Shown: piece by piece, positions 37,432 to 48,301 of the stretch
How positions within the stretch are numbered: position 1 is the stretch's first letter
Layout: each line of letters begins with the position of its first letter
NCBI RefSeq assembly: GCF_003481705.1
Contig: NZ_QULN01000003.1
Location: 62,001-126,000 of the forward strand
Source: Butyricicoccus sp. OM04-18BH
Lineage (GTDB): Bacteria > Bacillota > Clostridia > Oscillospirales > Butyricicoccaceae
Length of the DNA: 64,000 nucleotides
Direction of reading: 5' to 3'
Notes under the pieces: generated by a model
Databases searched by the model: none
The model's input: the letters and a program-made list of their open reading frames with translations, nothing else
What the model was told of the DNA's origin: nothing
Position numbers and translations under genes: made by a program

Positions 37432-37568
37432 GGGGTTTTACCGCCTTTCAGAAGTTCAGAAATAGTCAATTTATGCTTGGATAAGAGATGCAGTACCGAA
37501 AAATCAGTTTCGACATCGGCACATTCGCGAGAGTATCACAGCTTCATGCCGCCTTTCTATATCTCAGT

Positions 37569-37591
37569 ATTCATAGGTGTTTTCTATGAAT
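37569..37591. promoter_or_regulatory. Dyad operator in the cysK leader
   Basis: ATTCATAG and CTATGAAT form an 8-bp perfect inverted repeat separated by 7 bases, covering roughly -3 to +19 of the cysK promoter. The position suits a repressor; a CymR/Rrf2-type regulator of cysteine metabolism is one candidate but is not shown by the sequence. Confidence 0.6.
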
Positions 37592-37593
37592 TG

Positions 37594-37622
37594 AGGATAC
37601 ACCTATTTCCCCTGTTTGTCAA
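37594..37622 (-). promoter_or_regulatory. sigma-A promoter for cysK
   Basis: Minus-strand TTGACA (37617-37622), 17-bp spacer, TATCCT (37594-37599), followed immediately by the dyad at 37569-37591. Confidence 0.85.
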
Positions 37623-37646
37623 TAGGGATTTTAGAAAAAATTTAGG

Positions 37647-37678
37647 ACTGTCGGAAAAACGAAGTTTTTCGACAGTCT
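37647..37678. repeat. GACTGTCGGAAAAAC hairpin (dispersed)
   Basis: GACTGTCGGAAAAAC, a GAA loop and GTTTTTCGACAGTC form an almost perfect stem. Nearly the same hairpin ends the repeat next to thiC (to 14888) and begins the module at 23592. Here it lies just beyond the gatB terminator. Confidence 0.65.
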
Positions 37679-37681
37679 AAA

Positions 37682-37705
37682 AAAGACCGCCTTTCGGCGG
37701 TCTTT
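37682..37705 (-). terminator. Intrinsic terminator after gatB
   Basis: AAAGACCGCC-TTTC-GGCGGTCTTT forms a 10-bp perfect stem followed on the minus strand by TTTT. Confidence 0.92.
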
Positions 37706-37716
37706 CTCATTAAATT

Positions 37717-39141
37717 TTACAGCTTTGCGAGCTCCGCTGCGATCAGCTTGTTGATGATCTGCGGATTGCCCTGACCCTTGGAGGCCTTCATGCACTGGCC
37801 TACGAGGAAGCCGGTAACGTTCTTGCCTGCCTTGAAGTCGGCAACAGCCTTCTCGTTCTTCGCGAGAACGTCCTGTACGATGGCGAGGATCGCACCCTCG
37901 TCGGAAACCTGCTTGAGGCCCATGCGCTCAACGATCGCCTCTACGGTCTCGTCGGTCTCGAACATGGAGGGCAGAACCTTCTTGCCGGCGTTGCCGGAGA
38001 TGGTGCCCGCCTCGATGAGCTTGACCAGAGCGACCAGCTTGTCGGCGGTCATCTTGGTGTCCTTGAGGCTGACAGCCTTGTCGTTCAGGTACTTGGAGAT
38101 GTCGGACAGGATCCAGTTTGCAGCAGCCTTTGGCTTGACCTGCTTTGCCGCAGCGTCGAGCAGCTCGGCCTTCTCGAAGCTGTCCGAGATCAGACGCGCT
38201 TCCATCGCGGTCATGCCGTACTCGTTCAGATAACGCTCGTAACGGGTGATCGGCAGCTCCGGAACCTCGCTCTCGATCTGCTTCATCCACTCGTCAGAGA
38301 TCTCGACGGCGATCAGATCCGGGTCCGGGAAGTAACGGTAGTCCTGCGCATCCTCCTTGGTACGCATGACGGTGTTCTTCAGCTTCACGTCGTCCCAGCG
38401 GCGGGTCTCCTGCTGGATTTCACCGCCGTTCTCAACGACCTCGATCTGACGCGCGATTTCGTAGTCGATCGCACGGACTGCGCCGGAGAAGGTGTTGATG
38501 TTCTTCATCTCGACACGGGTGCCCAGCTCGGTGGTGCCCTCCGGACGGATGGAGACGTTGACGTCGCAGCGGATGGAGCCTTCCTCCATCTTGCAGTCGC
38601 AGATGTCGAGGTAGGACAGGGTGGTCTTGATCATTTCAAGGAATTCCTTCGCCTCGGCAGAGGAATGCAGGTCGGGACGGGTTACCATCTCGATCAGCGG
38701 TACGCCGCAGCGGTTGAAGTCGACGATGGTGCCGTCGATCTCATCATGCAGCAGCTTGCCCGCGTCCTCCTCGAAGTGGATGCGCTCGAGACGGCAGGAG
38801 TGCTTTACGCCGTCGACATAGAAGAATACCTCGCCGTTCTCGCAGATCGGCACATCAAACTGAGAGATCTGATATGCCTTGGGCAGGTCGGGGTAAAAAT
38901 AGTTCTTGCGATCCGCCTTGCAGAGCTGGTTGACCGTGCAGCCGGTCGCCTTGCCCATCTTGGCGGCATAGTGTACTACCTGCTTGTTGAGGACCGGCAG
39001 TGCGCCCGGCATACCGGTGCAGACCGGGCAGGTATGGGTGTTGATCGGTGCGCCGAAGCCCGTGGAGCACGAGCAGTAGATCTTGCTCTTGGTGGACAGC
39101 TCCGCGTGCACTTCCAGACCGATGACAGCTTCGTATTTCAT
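37717..39141 (-). CDS. gatB: Asp-tRNA(Asn)/Glu-tRNA(Gln) amidotransferase subunit GatB
   Basis: A 474-residue subunit that binds mischarged tRNA and activates its side chain. N-terminal GLEVHAELSTKSKIYCSCST and CPVCTGMPGALPVLN (zinc cysteines) are typical, as is the C-terminal YqeY-like tail domain (about 330-474). It is the last gene of gatC-gatA-gatB. Confidence 0.98.
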   Translation of the reverse strand: MKYEAVIGLEVHAELSTKSKIYCSCSTGFGAPINTHTCPVCTGMPGALPVLNKQVVHYAAKMGKATGCTVNQLCKADRKNYFYPDLPKAYQISQFDVPICENGEVFFYVDGVKHSCRLERIHFEEDAGKLLHDEIDGTIVDFNRCGVPLIEMVTRPDLHSSAEAKEFLEMIKTTLSYLDICDCKMEEGSIRCDVNVSIRPEGTTELGTRVEMKNINTFSGAVRAIDYEIARQIEVVENGGEIQQETRRWDDVKLKNTVMRTKEDAQDYRYFPDPDLIAVEISDEWMKQIESEVPELPITRYERYLNEYGMTAMEARLISDSFEKAELLDAAAKQVKPKAAANWILSDISKYLNDKAVSLKDTKMTADKLVALVKLIEAGTISGNAGKKVLPSMFETDETVEAIVERMGLKQVSDEGAILAIVQDVLAKNEKAVADFKAGKNVTGFLVGQCMKASKGQGNPQIINKLIAAELAKL

Positions 39142-39156
39142 GTTTGTCTTCCTCCC

Positions 39157-40626
39157 TTACAGTGCCGCGATGATGTTCTTGAGGCCGGAAGCCTGCTCGA
39201 AGGCCAGACCTGCGTTGAGCAGGGTCTGCTCGCCGAAGCGCGGGCCGATGAGCTGCATGCCGACCGGCATATGATTCTCGTCAAAGCCGCACGGCTGAAC
39301 CAGGCCCGGCAGACCGGCGATGTTGACGGAAACCGTGCAGATATCGCCTGCGTACATCTCGAGCGGATTGGTGGTCTTGGAGCCGATCTCGTAGGCGGTG
39401 GTCGGCGCGACCGGCGTCAGGATGACGTCGCACTTCTCGAATGCGTTCGCGAACTCCTCGCGGATCTTGCGCTGAGCAGCGCGCGCCTTCTTGTAGTAGG
39501 CGTCGTAGTAGCCGGAGGACAGCACATAGGTGCCGAGCATGATGCGGCGCTGTACCTCTGCGCCGAAGCCCTCGGAACGGCTCTTGGTGTACAGCTCGGT
39601 AATGTCGTCGCCCGCGTTCGGGGTGCGGTAGCCATACTTTACGCCGTCGAAGCGGGCGAGGTTGGAAGAAGCCTCGGCAGAGGACAGAATGTAGTAGATC
39701 GGCAGCGCGTACTCGACCAGCGGCAGCGAGATCTCGAATACCTCCGCGCCGAGCGCCTTGTACGCCTCAGCAGCCGCCATGACGTTCTTGCGGACCGCGT
39801 CAGAGATGCCCTCGCCGAAATACTCCTTCGGCAGACCGATCTTGAGGCCCTTAACGTCTGCGTTCAGGTTTGCGCGCAGAGAACCCTCGAACGGGGTCTT
39901 GACAGAAGTGGAGTCATGCAGCGGATCGTGACCGGTAACGGCATCGAGCAGCATCGCAGCGTCCTCGATGGAACGGCCGAACGGACCGATCTGGTCGAGG
40001 GAGGATGCGAACGCGATAAGGCCGTAACGGGAAACCGCGCCGTAGGTCGGCTTGAGGCCGACAACGCCGCAGAAGGACGCCGGCTGACGGATGGAGCCGC
40101 CGGTATCCGAGCCGAGAGCGAGCGGCGCTTCGCCTGCCGCAACAACAGCAGCGGAGCCGCCGGACGAGCCGCCCGGTACGCGGTCGAGGTTATGCGGGTT
40201 GTGGGTCGGGTGTGCAGCGGAGTTCTCGCAGGAAGAACCCATTGCGAACTCGTCCATGTTTGCCTTGCCGGTGATGACAGCGTCAGCAGCGGTCAGCTTC
40301 TCGATGACGGTCGCGTTGTACGGCGGCTTGAAGTTATAAAGCATCTTGGACGCGCAGGTGGTCAGCGTACCCTTGGTGCAGATGTTGTCCTTGATCGCGA
40401 TCGGGATACCGGCCAGAGCGGAAAGCTCCTCACCGGAAGCGCGCTTCTTATCGACGGCTTCTGCCTGTGCGAGCGCTGCTTCCTCGGCTACGGTAACGTA
40501 GCCCTGAACCTTGTCCTCTACCGCCTTCGTGCGGGCAAAAACGTCCTTTGCCAGTTCTACTGCGGAGATCTCCTTCTTGCCGAGCAGTTCGGACAGCTCG
40601 GACGCAGTCTTTTCATAAAGTGCCAT
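39157..40626 (-). CDS. gatA: Asp-tRNA(Asn)/Glu-tRNA(Gln) amidotransferase subunit GatA
   Basis: A 489-residue amidase-signature subunit releasing ammonia from glutamine. The Ser-cisSer-Lys triad is visible as K79 (IAIKDN), S154 (GGSSGGS) and S178 (GSDTGGSIRQPAS). It lies 15 bp after gatC. Confidence 0.98.
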   Translation of the reverse strand: MALYEKTASELSELLGKKEISAVELAKDVFARTKAVEDKVQGYVTVAEEAALAQAEAVDKKRASGEELSALAGIPIAIKDNICTKGTLTTCASKMLYNFKPPYNATVIEKLTAADAVITGKANMDEFAMGSSCENSAAHPTHNPHNLDRVPGGSSGGSAAVVAAGEAPLALGSDTGGSIRQPASFCGVVGLKPTYGAVSRYGLIAFASSLDQIGPFGRSIEDAAMLLDAVTGHDPLHDSTSVKTPFEGSLRANLNADVKGLKIGLPKEYFGEGISDAVRKNVMAAAEAYKALGAEVFEISLPLVEYALPIYYILSSAEASSNLARFDGVKYGYRTPNAGDDITELYTKSRSEGFGAEVQRRIMLGTYVLSSGYYDAYYKKARAAQRKIREEFANAFEKCDVILTPVAPTTAYEIGSKTTNPLEMYAGDICTVSVNIAGLPGLVQPCGFDENHMPVGMQLIGPRFGEQTLLNAGLAFEQASGLKNIIAAL

Positions 40627-40641
40627 GTTTCTGTCCCCTCC

Positions 40642-40929
40642 TTACTCGACAACACGCGGTACTGCTACGCCGCCGCACTGGAAGTCCGGTGCGTTCGGCT
40701 CGATCAGCTTGTCCGGCGTGTATTCCTGAATGACCTCGTCCTCGTGGAACGCATTCTTGCGCTCGGTGTTGATGACATCGGTGATGTCGCCGAGATCAAG
40801 CTCTGCGAGCTTGTCTACCATTGCGACGATGCCCTGCATGTCGTCCGCCAGACGGTCAAAGATGCCGCCCGTCGAGTCCAGACGTGCCAGAGACGCGATG
40901 TGCTCAATTTCTTTTCTGGAAATTGCCAT
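40642..40929 (-). CDS. gatC: Asp-tRNA(Asn)/Glu-tRNA(Gln) amidotransferase subunit GatC
   Basis: A 95-residue clamp subunit. EIEHIASLARLDSTGG at the N-terminus and the middle DIVDVINTERKNAF-like region match GatC. It follows ligA by 61 bp and precedes gatA. The gene set shows that Gln-tRNA and/or Asn-tRNA is made indirectly. Confidence 0.93.
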   Translation of the reverse strand: MAISRKEIEHIASLARLDSTGGIFDRLADDMQGIVAMVDKLAELDLGDITDVINTERKNAFHEDEVIQEYTPDKLIEPNAPDFQCGGVAVPRVVE

Positions 40930-40990
40930 GTCTGTTTCCTCCTGTTTATCTGTAAAATCTTTTGGATGCGTTTATCGCTTACCGAACAGC

Positions 40991-43078
<2,088 letters not shown>

Positions 43079-43750
43079 TCATTCCGCCGAGCCGTCACGC
43101 ACCTCCCCGAGCAGGCCCTCGCCGGCCGAGCCGATATAGGCATAGCGCTCGGGCACAGTGCCGACGATGACCGTATCCGTGACCGGAAAGGTCGAGACGA
43201 TCTCGCGGTCCTCGCCGCCGAAGGGCGTGAGGATGCGGAACCCGGCATGGAACTCGATCAGGATGCAGTGGCGCGTCTGGTTGATGCCGGCGGCGGAAAA
43301 GCTGCTGACGAATTCCGCCTCCATCTGCGTCAGCCCGGCCAGCCCGAAATGCAGGCTCGGCCCTCTGCCGGAGAAAAAGCGCGGCGCAAGCACCGAGCCG
43401 AGCGGCACCTCGATCAGCGTCTGCTCGAACTCATCGAGACGGTCGTACAGACCGTTCACGAGCCGCGACTTGATGCGTCCGATGGCGACAACATCGGTGC
43501 GCAGCGCGGTGACATGGCGTTCACTGTCGTAGTCGAGCTGCACGAGCGAGGCATAGCGCTCGGGATGAGCGTAGACCTCGTCCTCCATCAGACTGCCGAT
43601 CTCCATCAGCGCGTTATCCTCGCACTCGTTGATGGCGTATTCGAGGAAGATCCGGTGGAGATGCGCGGTAAAGAGGGCGATACCGGCCGCCAGCGTCAGT
43701 GCGAGCAGCAGCACCGCCCAGCGGTTTGCACGTTTTCTCCTGCGCCGCAT
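43079..43750 (-). CDS. yunB: Sporulation protein YunB
   Basis: A 223-residue protein with a basic N-terminus and one membrane helix (about 12-30), followed by an extracytoplasmic domain. VPLGSVLAPRFFSGRGPSL and the ending region are characteristic of YunB, a sigma-E-controlled forespore-engulfment-stage protein. AGGAGGGG lies just before the ATG. It suggests that the organism, or its recent ancestor, forms spores. Confidence 0.9.
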   Translation of the reverse strand: MRRRRKRANRWAVLLLALTLAAGIALFTAHLHRIFLEYAINECEDNALMEIGSLMEDEVYAHPERYASLVQLDYDSERHVTALRTDVVAIGRIKSRLVNGLYDRLDEFEQTLIEVPLGSVLAPRFFSGRGPSLHFGLAGLTQMEAEFVSSFSAAGINQTRHCILIEFHAGFRILTPFGGEDREIVSTFPVTDTVIVGTVPERYAYIGSAGEGLLGEVRDGSAE

Positions 43751-43821
43751 CCTATCCCCTCCTCAGGAGAGCCTATGCAGCAGACGCAGCTTTATGCCGC
43801 CACTCCCAAAGCAAAAAAGAA

Positions 43822-43844
43822 GCACCCGTACAGATGTACAGGTG
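43822..43844 (-). terminator. Intrinsic terminator after ispH-rpsA
   Basis: GCACCTGTACATCTGTACGG-type stem (with one G-T pair) followed on the minus strand by TTCTTTTTT, about 30 bp after the stop codon. Confidence 0.8.
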
Positions 43845-43876
43845 CCTCCTTGCATTTGCGATTTGGGAAGAGAGGA

Positions 43877-45808
43877 TTAGTCCTCGTAGTCCTCGCCGTC
43901 CTCGAGCAGAGCACGGATAGACAGGGAAACCTTCTTCTTCTCGTCGTTGATGTCGATGATCTTAGCCTCGACAACCTGGCCGACCTCGAGAGCGTCTTCC
44001 GGCTTAGCGATGCGGTGATCCGCGATCTGGGAGATGTGGATCAGGCCGTCAACGCCCGGTACGATCTCAGCGAATGCGCCGAACGGCATGAACTTGAGGA
44101 TCTTAACCTCAGCAACAGAGCCGATGTCGTACTTGGACTTGAATACGTTCCACGGATTGTCCTCCTCGCGCTTGTAGCCGAGGGAGATCTTCTTGTTCTC
44201 CTTGTCCAGACCGATTACGAATACCTTGACCTTGTCGCCAACGGAAACGACCTCGGACGGGTGCTTGATGCGGCCCCAGGACAGCTCGGAGATGTGTACC
44301 ATGCCGTCTACGCCGCCGATGTCTACGAATGCGCCGTAGGAGGTCAGGGACTTGACAACACCGTCGTACTCGTTGCCGATCTCGATGGTGTTCCAGATCT
44401 GCTCAGCAGCAGCCTTGCGAGCCTCCTGCTGGATCTGACGGATAGAACCAACAACGCGCTTGCGCTGACGGTTGATCTCGGTGATATAGAAGGACTGCTT
44501 GGTCTTTACCAGCGGGCTCATCGGCTGATCCTTCGGAACGCCGGTCTGAGAAGCCGGGATGAATACGCGAACGCCGTATGCAGTTGCAACGACACCGCCG
44601 CGGTTCTCCTCTACGATGGTGCCCTCAACAACGGTGTGCTCCTCGTATGCCTTCTCTACGGTCTCCCAGCCCTTGAGCTGGTCTACGCGCTTCTTGGACA
44701 GGGTAACAGTGCCCTCGCCGTCGTTTACGCGGACAACAACAGCCTCGATCTCGTCGCCAACGTGGATGTTAGCTGCAACATCGTAGTTCGGGTCGTCGGA
44801 CAGCTCGCTCAGCGGGATATACGCAGTGTGCTTAACGCCCAGATCGACCTGTACGTCGTTGTTGGAAATGCCTACAACGGTGCCGGTTACCTTTTCTCCA
44901 TTATTTAAAGTCTTGAAGGACTCTTCCAGCATTGCTGCAAAGTCCTCGCCGTTTTCAATCTTGATTTCATCGCTCATCATGTTACTGACCTCCTTAATTA
45001 TCCATGCCGGTGTAGAAGCTCCTGCTGTGATGCCAATATTTCCGGTCCGGAGAAGCTCCTGCGTAGTAAGCTCCGCGGCATCCTCGATATAAAGCACGTT
45101 GCGGCACAGCGAACGGCTGATCTCATAGAGCCGTTTCGTGTTAGAACTTTTTCTGTCGCCGATCACGATCATTTGATCGGACGCACCGGCAAGCAGACGA
45201 GCCTCCGACTGACGCTCATCCGTCGCTTTACATATTGTATCAAAAATTTTGAGGTTTGTACACCTTTTTTTTAGGATAGACACAGAAATATTCCAGACCG
45301 CCCGGTTTACCGTGGTCTGGGCAACAAGGGAGACCGGCCGCGACGCGGGCTCCAGTGCGTCCGCAAACGTCTGCGCTGCCTGTTCTCCGTCTATGACCAC
45401 GCTCTCGCTGCACCAGCCGCGTATGCCCTCTACCTCGGGGTGACCCTCCTTGCCGAGGATGAGGACGAGGCGTCCGTCCCTGCTCTCGCGGTCGACGATC
45501 CTGTGTATTTTCTGCACGAACGGACAGGTTGCGTCATAGATCTCGCAGTTTTTCTGCCGGAATGCGTCATAGACCGACCGCGCCACGCCGTGCGCGCGAA
45601 TGAGCACCCGCTCGCCGTCCGGGATCCCGCTGATCGTCTGTGCCGTGTGCACGCCCATCTTTTCCAGACGCGCGATCTCGTGCATATTATGGATGATCTC
45701 GCCGTAGGCGTAGATCTCGCCGCCCTGCCTTGTCTGCTGCTCGGCCAGATCGACCGCGCGGCGCACGCCGAAGCAGAAGCCGGCGGTTTTCGCTACCGTA
45801 ACGCTCAT
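43877..45808 (-). CDS. ispH: Fusion: HMBPP reductase IspH - ribosomal protein S1
   Basis: A 643-residue fusion. Residues 1-275 are IspH, the 4Fe-4S enzyme finishing the non-mevalonate isoprenoid pathway, with cluster cysteines in GFCFGVRRA (C12), YDATCPFV and DTICKAT. Residues about 277-643 are S1-like with four OB repeats (about 300-370, 385-450, 470-540, 555-630). Such fusions are known in Clostridia. A strong internal Shine-Dalgarno at the junction could make the S1 part separately. The start overlaps the plsC stop by 4 bp. Confidence 0.96.
   Translation of the reverse strand: MSVTVAKTAGFCFGVRRAVDLAEQQTRQGGEIYAYGEIIHNMHEIARLEKMGVHTAQTISGIPDGERVLIRAHGVARSVYDAFRQKNCEIYDATCPFVQKIHRIVDRESRDGRLVLILGKEGHPEVEGIRGWCSESVVIDGEQAAQTFADALEPASRPVSLVAQTTVNRAVWNISVSILKKRCTNLKIFDTICKATDERQSEARLLAGASDQMIVIGDRKSSNTKRLYEISRSLCRNVLYIEDAAELTTQELLRTGNIGITAGASTPAWIIKEVSNMMSDEIKIENGEDFAAMLEESFKTLNNGEKVTGTVVGISNNDVQVDLGVKHTAYIPLSELSDDPNYDVAANIHVGDEIEAVVVRVNDGEGTVTLSKKRVDQLKGWETVEKAYEEHTVVEGTIVEENRGGVVATAYGVRVFIPASQTGVPKDQPMSPLVKTKQSFYITEINRQRKRVVGSIRQIQQEARKAAAEQIWNTIEIGNEYDGVVKSLTSYGAFVDIGGVDGMVHISELSWGRIKHPSEVVSVGDKVKVFVIGLDKENKKISLGYKREEDNPWNVFKSKYDIGSVAEVKILKFMPFGAFAEIVPGVDGLIHISQIADHRIAKPEDALEVGQVVEAKIIDINDEKKKVSLSIRALLEDGEDYED
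44981..44996 (-). promoter_or_regulatory. Internal ribosome-binding site at the IspH-S1 junction
   Basis: Within the coding sequence AAGGAGG (44990-44996) is followed after 8 bases by ATGATG (first ATG at 44981), exactly where the S1 portion begins (MMSDEIKIEN). This would allow a free S1-like protein of about 368 residues in addition to the fusion. Confidence 0.75.
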
Positions 45809-46392
45809 ACCTTCTCCTTCAGCGCGTAGATGCGGCGGAGAATGTCATCTGCGAGCGCACCGTACTCCTTCGTTTTCGGGTCGGGCGTGAATGGCTTGCC
45901 GATGACGACGGTCGCCCGGCACCGGAAGCCCTTACCCTCGGTGATGTACATGGGCAGGATGGGCGCACGGCTCTTGACCGCGAGCATGGCGGCTCCCTTC
46001 TTGGTCTCGCCCTCGGCCGCGCCGCGCGTGCCCTGCGGGAAGATGATGAGCTTCTGGCCGGCCTTCACGCTCGAAAGCGCGGTCTTGATGGCGGTGATGT
46101 CCGCGCCCTCACGGTCGACCGGGAACGCGCCGAGCGCCGCGATCAGCCATGCGAACAGCTTATTGCCCTGGAACAGCTCCTTTTTCGCCATCAGGCGCAG
46201 CGGCGTCCTGTGACTGAGCGCGACCGCTGCGAACGGGGGGTCGGACAGCTGGATATGGTTCGGGCAGACGACGCAGCCGCCCTCGGGGATGTTCTCGCGG
46301 CCGATGATGCGGTAGCCGAAGTAAATATGGAACGCAAGGGCTACGAACGGCACGACAAGCCACTGAAACCAGCGGTGATACTTGAATTTCAT
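45805..46392 (-). CDS. plsC: 1-acyl-sn-glycerol-3-phosphate acyltransferase
   Basis: A 195-residue membrane-associated acyltransferase of phosphatidic acid synthesis. NHIQLSD (H46, D51) is the catalytic NHX4D motif and FPQGTRG the glycerol-phosphate binding block. An N-terminal hydrophobic segment (8-28) anchors it. The ATG overlaps the cmk stop by 4 bp and its own stop overlaps the ispH start, as in a tightly coupled operon. Confidence 0.95.
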   Translation of the reverse strand: MKFKYHRWFQWLVVPFVALAFHIYFGYRIIGRENIPEGGCVVCPNHIQLSDPPFAAVALSHRTPLRLMAKKELFQGNKLFAWLIAALGAFPVDREGADITAIKTALSSVKAGQKLIIFPQGTRGAAEGETKKGAAMLAVKSRAPILPMYITEGKGFRCRATVVIGKPFTPDPKTKEYGALADDILRRIYALKEKV

Positions 46393-47069
46393 TTGTTCTC
46401 CTCCGTTTTTTCACGAATGATGCGCAGAACGGACGCGATGCTCTCCTCGAGGGTGAGCGCGCTCGTGTCGAGCAGCACGGCGTCCTCCGCCTGCCGCAGC
46501 GGCGCGATGGCGCGGTTCATGTCCTGACGGTCGCGCTCGTTGATGTCGTGCAGCACGCTCTCCATCGTGACCTGCTGTCCCTTCTCGGCAAGCTCCTTAT
46601 AGCGGCGCTCTGCGCGCGACTCAGACGATGCGGTGAGAAAGATCTTGACCGGCGCGTCGGGCAGGATGACCGTGCCGATGTCTCGGCCGTCCATCAGGAT
46701 ATTTCCGTTTTTCGCCATGTCACGCTGGGTGTTCAGCAGGAATTCGCGCACCTCGGGCACGGCAGACACGCGGGAGGCATAATAGGCGATCTCCGGCGTG
46801 CGGATCTCGCTTGAAACGTCCTCGCCGTTCAGCAGCACATGCTGCGCGCCGTTTTCATAGGTGATGCCGACGCGGATGTCCGGCAGGACCGACCTGATGC
46901 CCTCGGTATCCTCGCCGGAAATGCCCCTGCGGCAGACCGCGAGACCGATGGTGCGGTACATCGCGCCCGTATCGACATAGACATAGCCGAGCTGCGCCGC
47001 CGCGGCGCGCGCCACGGTGGATTTTCCGGCGCCCGAGGGGCCGTCGATCGCAACAGAAATGTATTTCAT
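46389..47069 (-). CDS. cmk: Cytidylate kinase
   Basis: A 226-residue CMP/dCMP kinase. P-loop GPSGAGKST (10-18), then the CMP-binding segment (TGAMYRTIGL) and DGRDIGTVILPDAPVKIFLTAS. AGGAGGAG precedes the ATG at 47069, which is preferred to an in-frame ATG 54 bases upstream. The order cmk-plsC-ispH is a usual clostridial arrangement. Confidence 0.97.
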   Translation of the reverse strand: MKYISVAIDGPSGAGKSTVARAAAAQLGYVYVDTGAMYRTIGLAVCRRGISGEDTEGIRSVLPDIRVGITYENGAQHVLLNGEDVSSEIRTPEIAYYASRVSAVPEVREFLLNTQRDMAKNGNILMDGRDIGTVILPDAPVKIFLTASSESRAERRYKELAEKGQQVTMESVLHDINERDRQDMNRAIAPLRQAEDAVLLDTSALTLEESIASVLRIIREKTEENK

Positions 47070-47071
47070 GC

Positions 47072-48301
47072 TTATTTCTCCTCCTGTGCGGCGGACAGAC
47101 CGGCCAGACGGCCGGTAGACCACGCGATTTGCAGATTAAAGCCGCCGGTGTAGGCGTCGACGTCGAGCACCTCGCCCGCGAAGTACAGGCCGCTGCATTT
47201 TTTCGACTCCATGGTCTTGGGGCTGACCTCGCGCACAGACACGCCGCCCGTGGTGACGATGGCCTCGGCGATCGGCCGCTTGCCCGAGATCTCGACCGGG
47301 AAGCATTTGAGTACGCGCAGCAGCGAGGCGCGCTGCTTTTTCGTGATGGTATTCACCTTTTCGCGCGGGTCGATGCCGCTCTTTTCGATGACCGCCGGGA
47401 TGATTTTCCGCGGCAGCAGCTCGCCCAAGGCGTTTACGAAGTCGCTGTTCTTGTGCTTGTCGAAGTCGGACAGCAGGCGCTTATCGAGCGTTTTTTCATC
47501 GAGCGCCGGCTTGAGGTCGATCTCGACACGGTAGCTTTTGCTGCCGAAATGGCGCATATGTGCGCTCGCGGACAGCACGAGCGGACCCGACAGACCGAAA
47601 TGCGTGAACAGCATCTCGCCGAAGTCGGTGTATATCTTTTTCTCGTTTTCAAAGACGGTCAGCTGCACGTTGCGCAGGCTGAGTCCCATGAGCGAGCGGC
47701 AGGTCTCGCCGCTCTCGACGAGCGGCACGAGTGACGGGTTCGCCGGGACAACGCTGTGCCCTGCCTCGCGCGCGAAGCGGTAGCCGTCGCCGGTCGAGCC
47801 GGTCTGCGGATAGGACGCGCCGCCGGTCGCGACGATCACGCGATCCGCCAGGCAGGTCTTCTTCCCTGCCCGAACGCCGGTCACGCGGCCGTCCTGCATG
47901 ATAAGGTCGCTCACGCTCGCGTGAATGATGCTCACGCCCGTGCGCCTTACCCAGAGGAACAGCGCGTCGATGATGTCGGAAGCCCTGTCCGACACCGGGA
48001 ACACGCGGTTTCCGCGCTCGGTCTTGAGCGCGACGCCCTTTTCCTCAAAAAACGCCTTCACGTCCGCCGGCGAAAACGCGCCGAGCGCGGAATAGAGAAA
48101 GCGCGGATTGACCGGCACGTTGCGCAGCACCTCCTGCGCGTCGCAGTCGTTGCAGACGTTGCAGCGTCCCTTGCCGGTTATGAATAATTTTCGTCCGACC
48201 TTTTCATTGGTCTCGAACAGGGTGACGTTCGCGCCCTGCTCCGCTGCGGTTCCCGCCGCCATGAGTCCGGCCGCGCCGCCGCCGATGACAATGATGTTCA
48301 A
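47072..48301 (-). CDS. BaiN/YhiN-family NAD(P)/FAD-dependent oxidoreductase
   Basis: A 409-residue HI0933-like flavoprotein. FAD-binding GGGAAGLMAAGTAAEQGANV at residues 7-26, VGRKLFITGKGRCNVCN, and C-terminal YFAGEVLDVDAYTGGFNLQIAWSTG are hallmarks. The family includes a bile-acid reductase, BaiN, but members in the cmk neighbourhood are ubiquitous in Firmicutes and of unknown substrate. It begins within the rpiR stop (ATGA overlap). Confidence 0.92.
   Translation of the reverse strand: MNIIVIGGGAAGLMAAGTAAEQGANVTLFETNEKVGRKLFITGKGRCNVCNDCDAQEVLRNVPVNPRFLYSALGAFSPADVKAFFEEKGVALKTERGNRVFPVSDRASDIIDALFLWVRRTGVSIIHASVSDLIMQDGRVTGVRAGKKTCLADRVIVATGGASYPQTGSTGDGYRFAREAGHSVVPANPSLVPLVESGETCRSLMGLSLRNVQLTVFENEKKIYTDFGEMLFTHFGLSGPLVLSASAHMRHFGSKSYRVEIDLKPALDEKTLDKRLLSDFDKHKNSDFVNALGELLPRKIIPAVIEKSGIDPREKVNTITKKQRASLLRVLKCFPVEISGKRPIAEAIVTTGGVSVREVSPKTMESKKCSGLYFAGEVLDVDAYTGGFNLQIAWSTGRLAGLSAAQEEK

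Noticed and set aside
37432..37716. T-box or other amino-acid riboswitch before cysK
   Set aside because: No T-box sequence or specifier hairpin is seen. The region holds a normal promoter, a dyad and the gatB terminator.
47072..48301. Bile-acid-metabolising BaiN function for the flavoprotein
   Set aside because: The family name comes from one studied member. The gene lies in the ordinary cmk neighbourhood and no other bile-acid genes are present.
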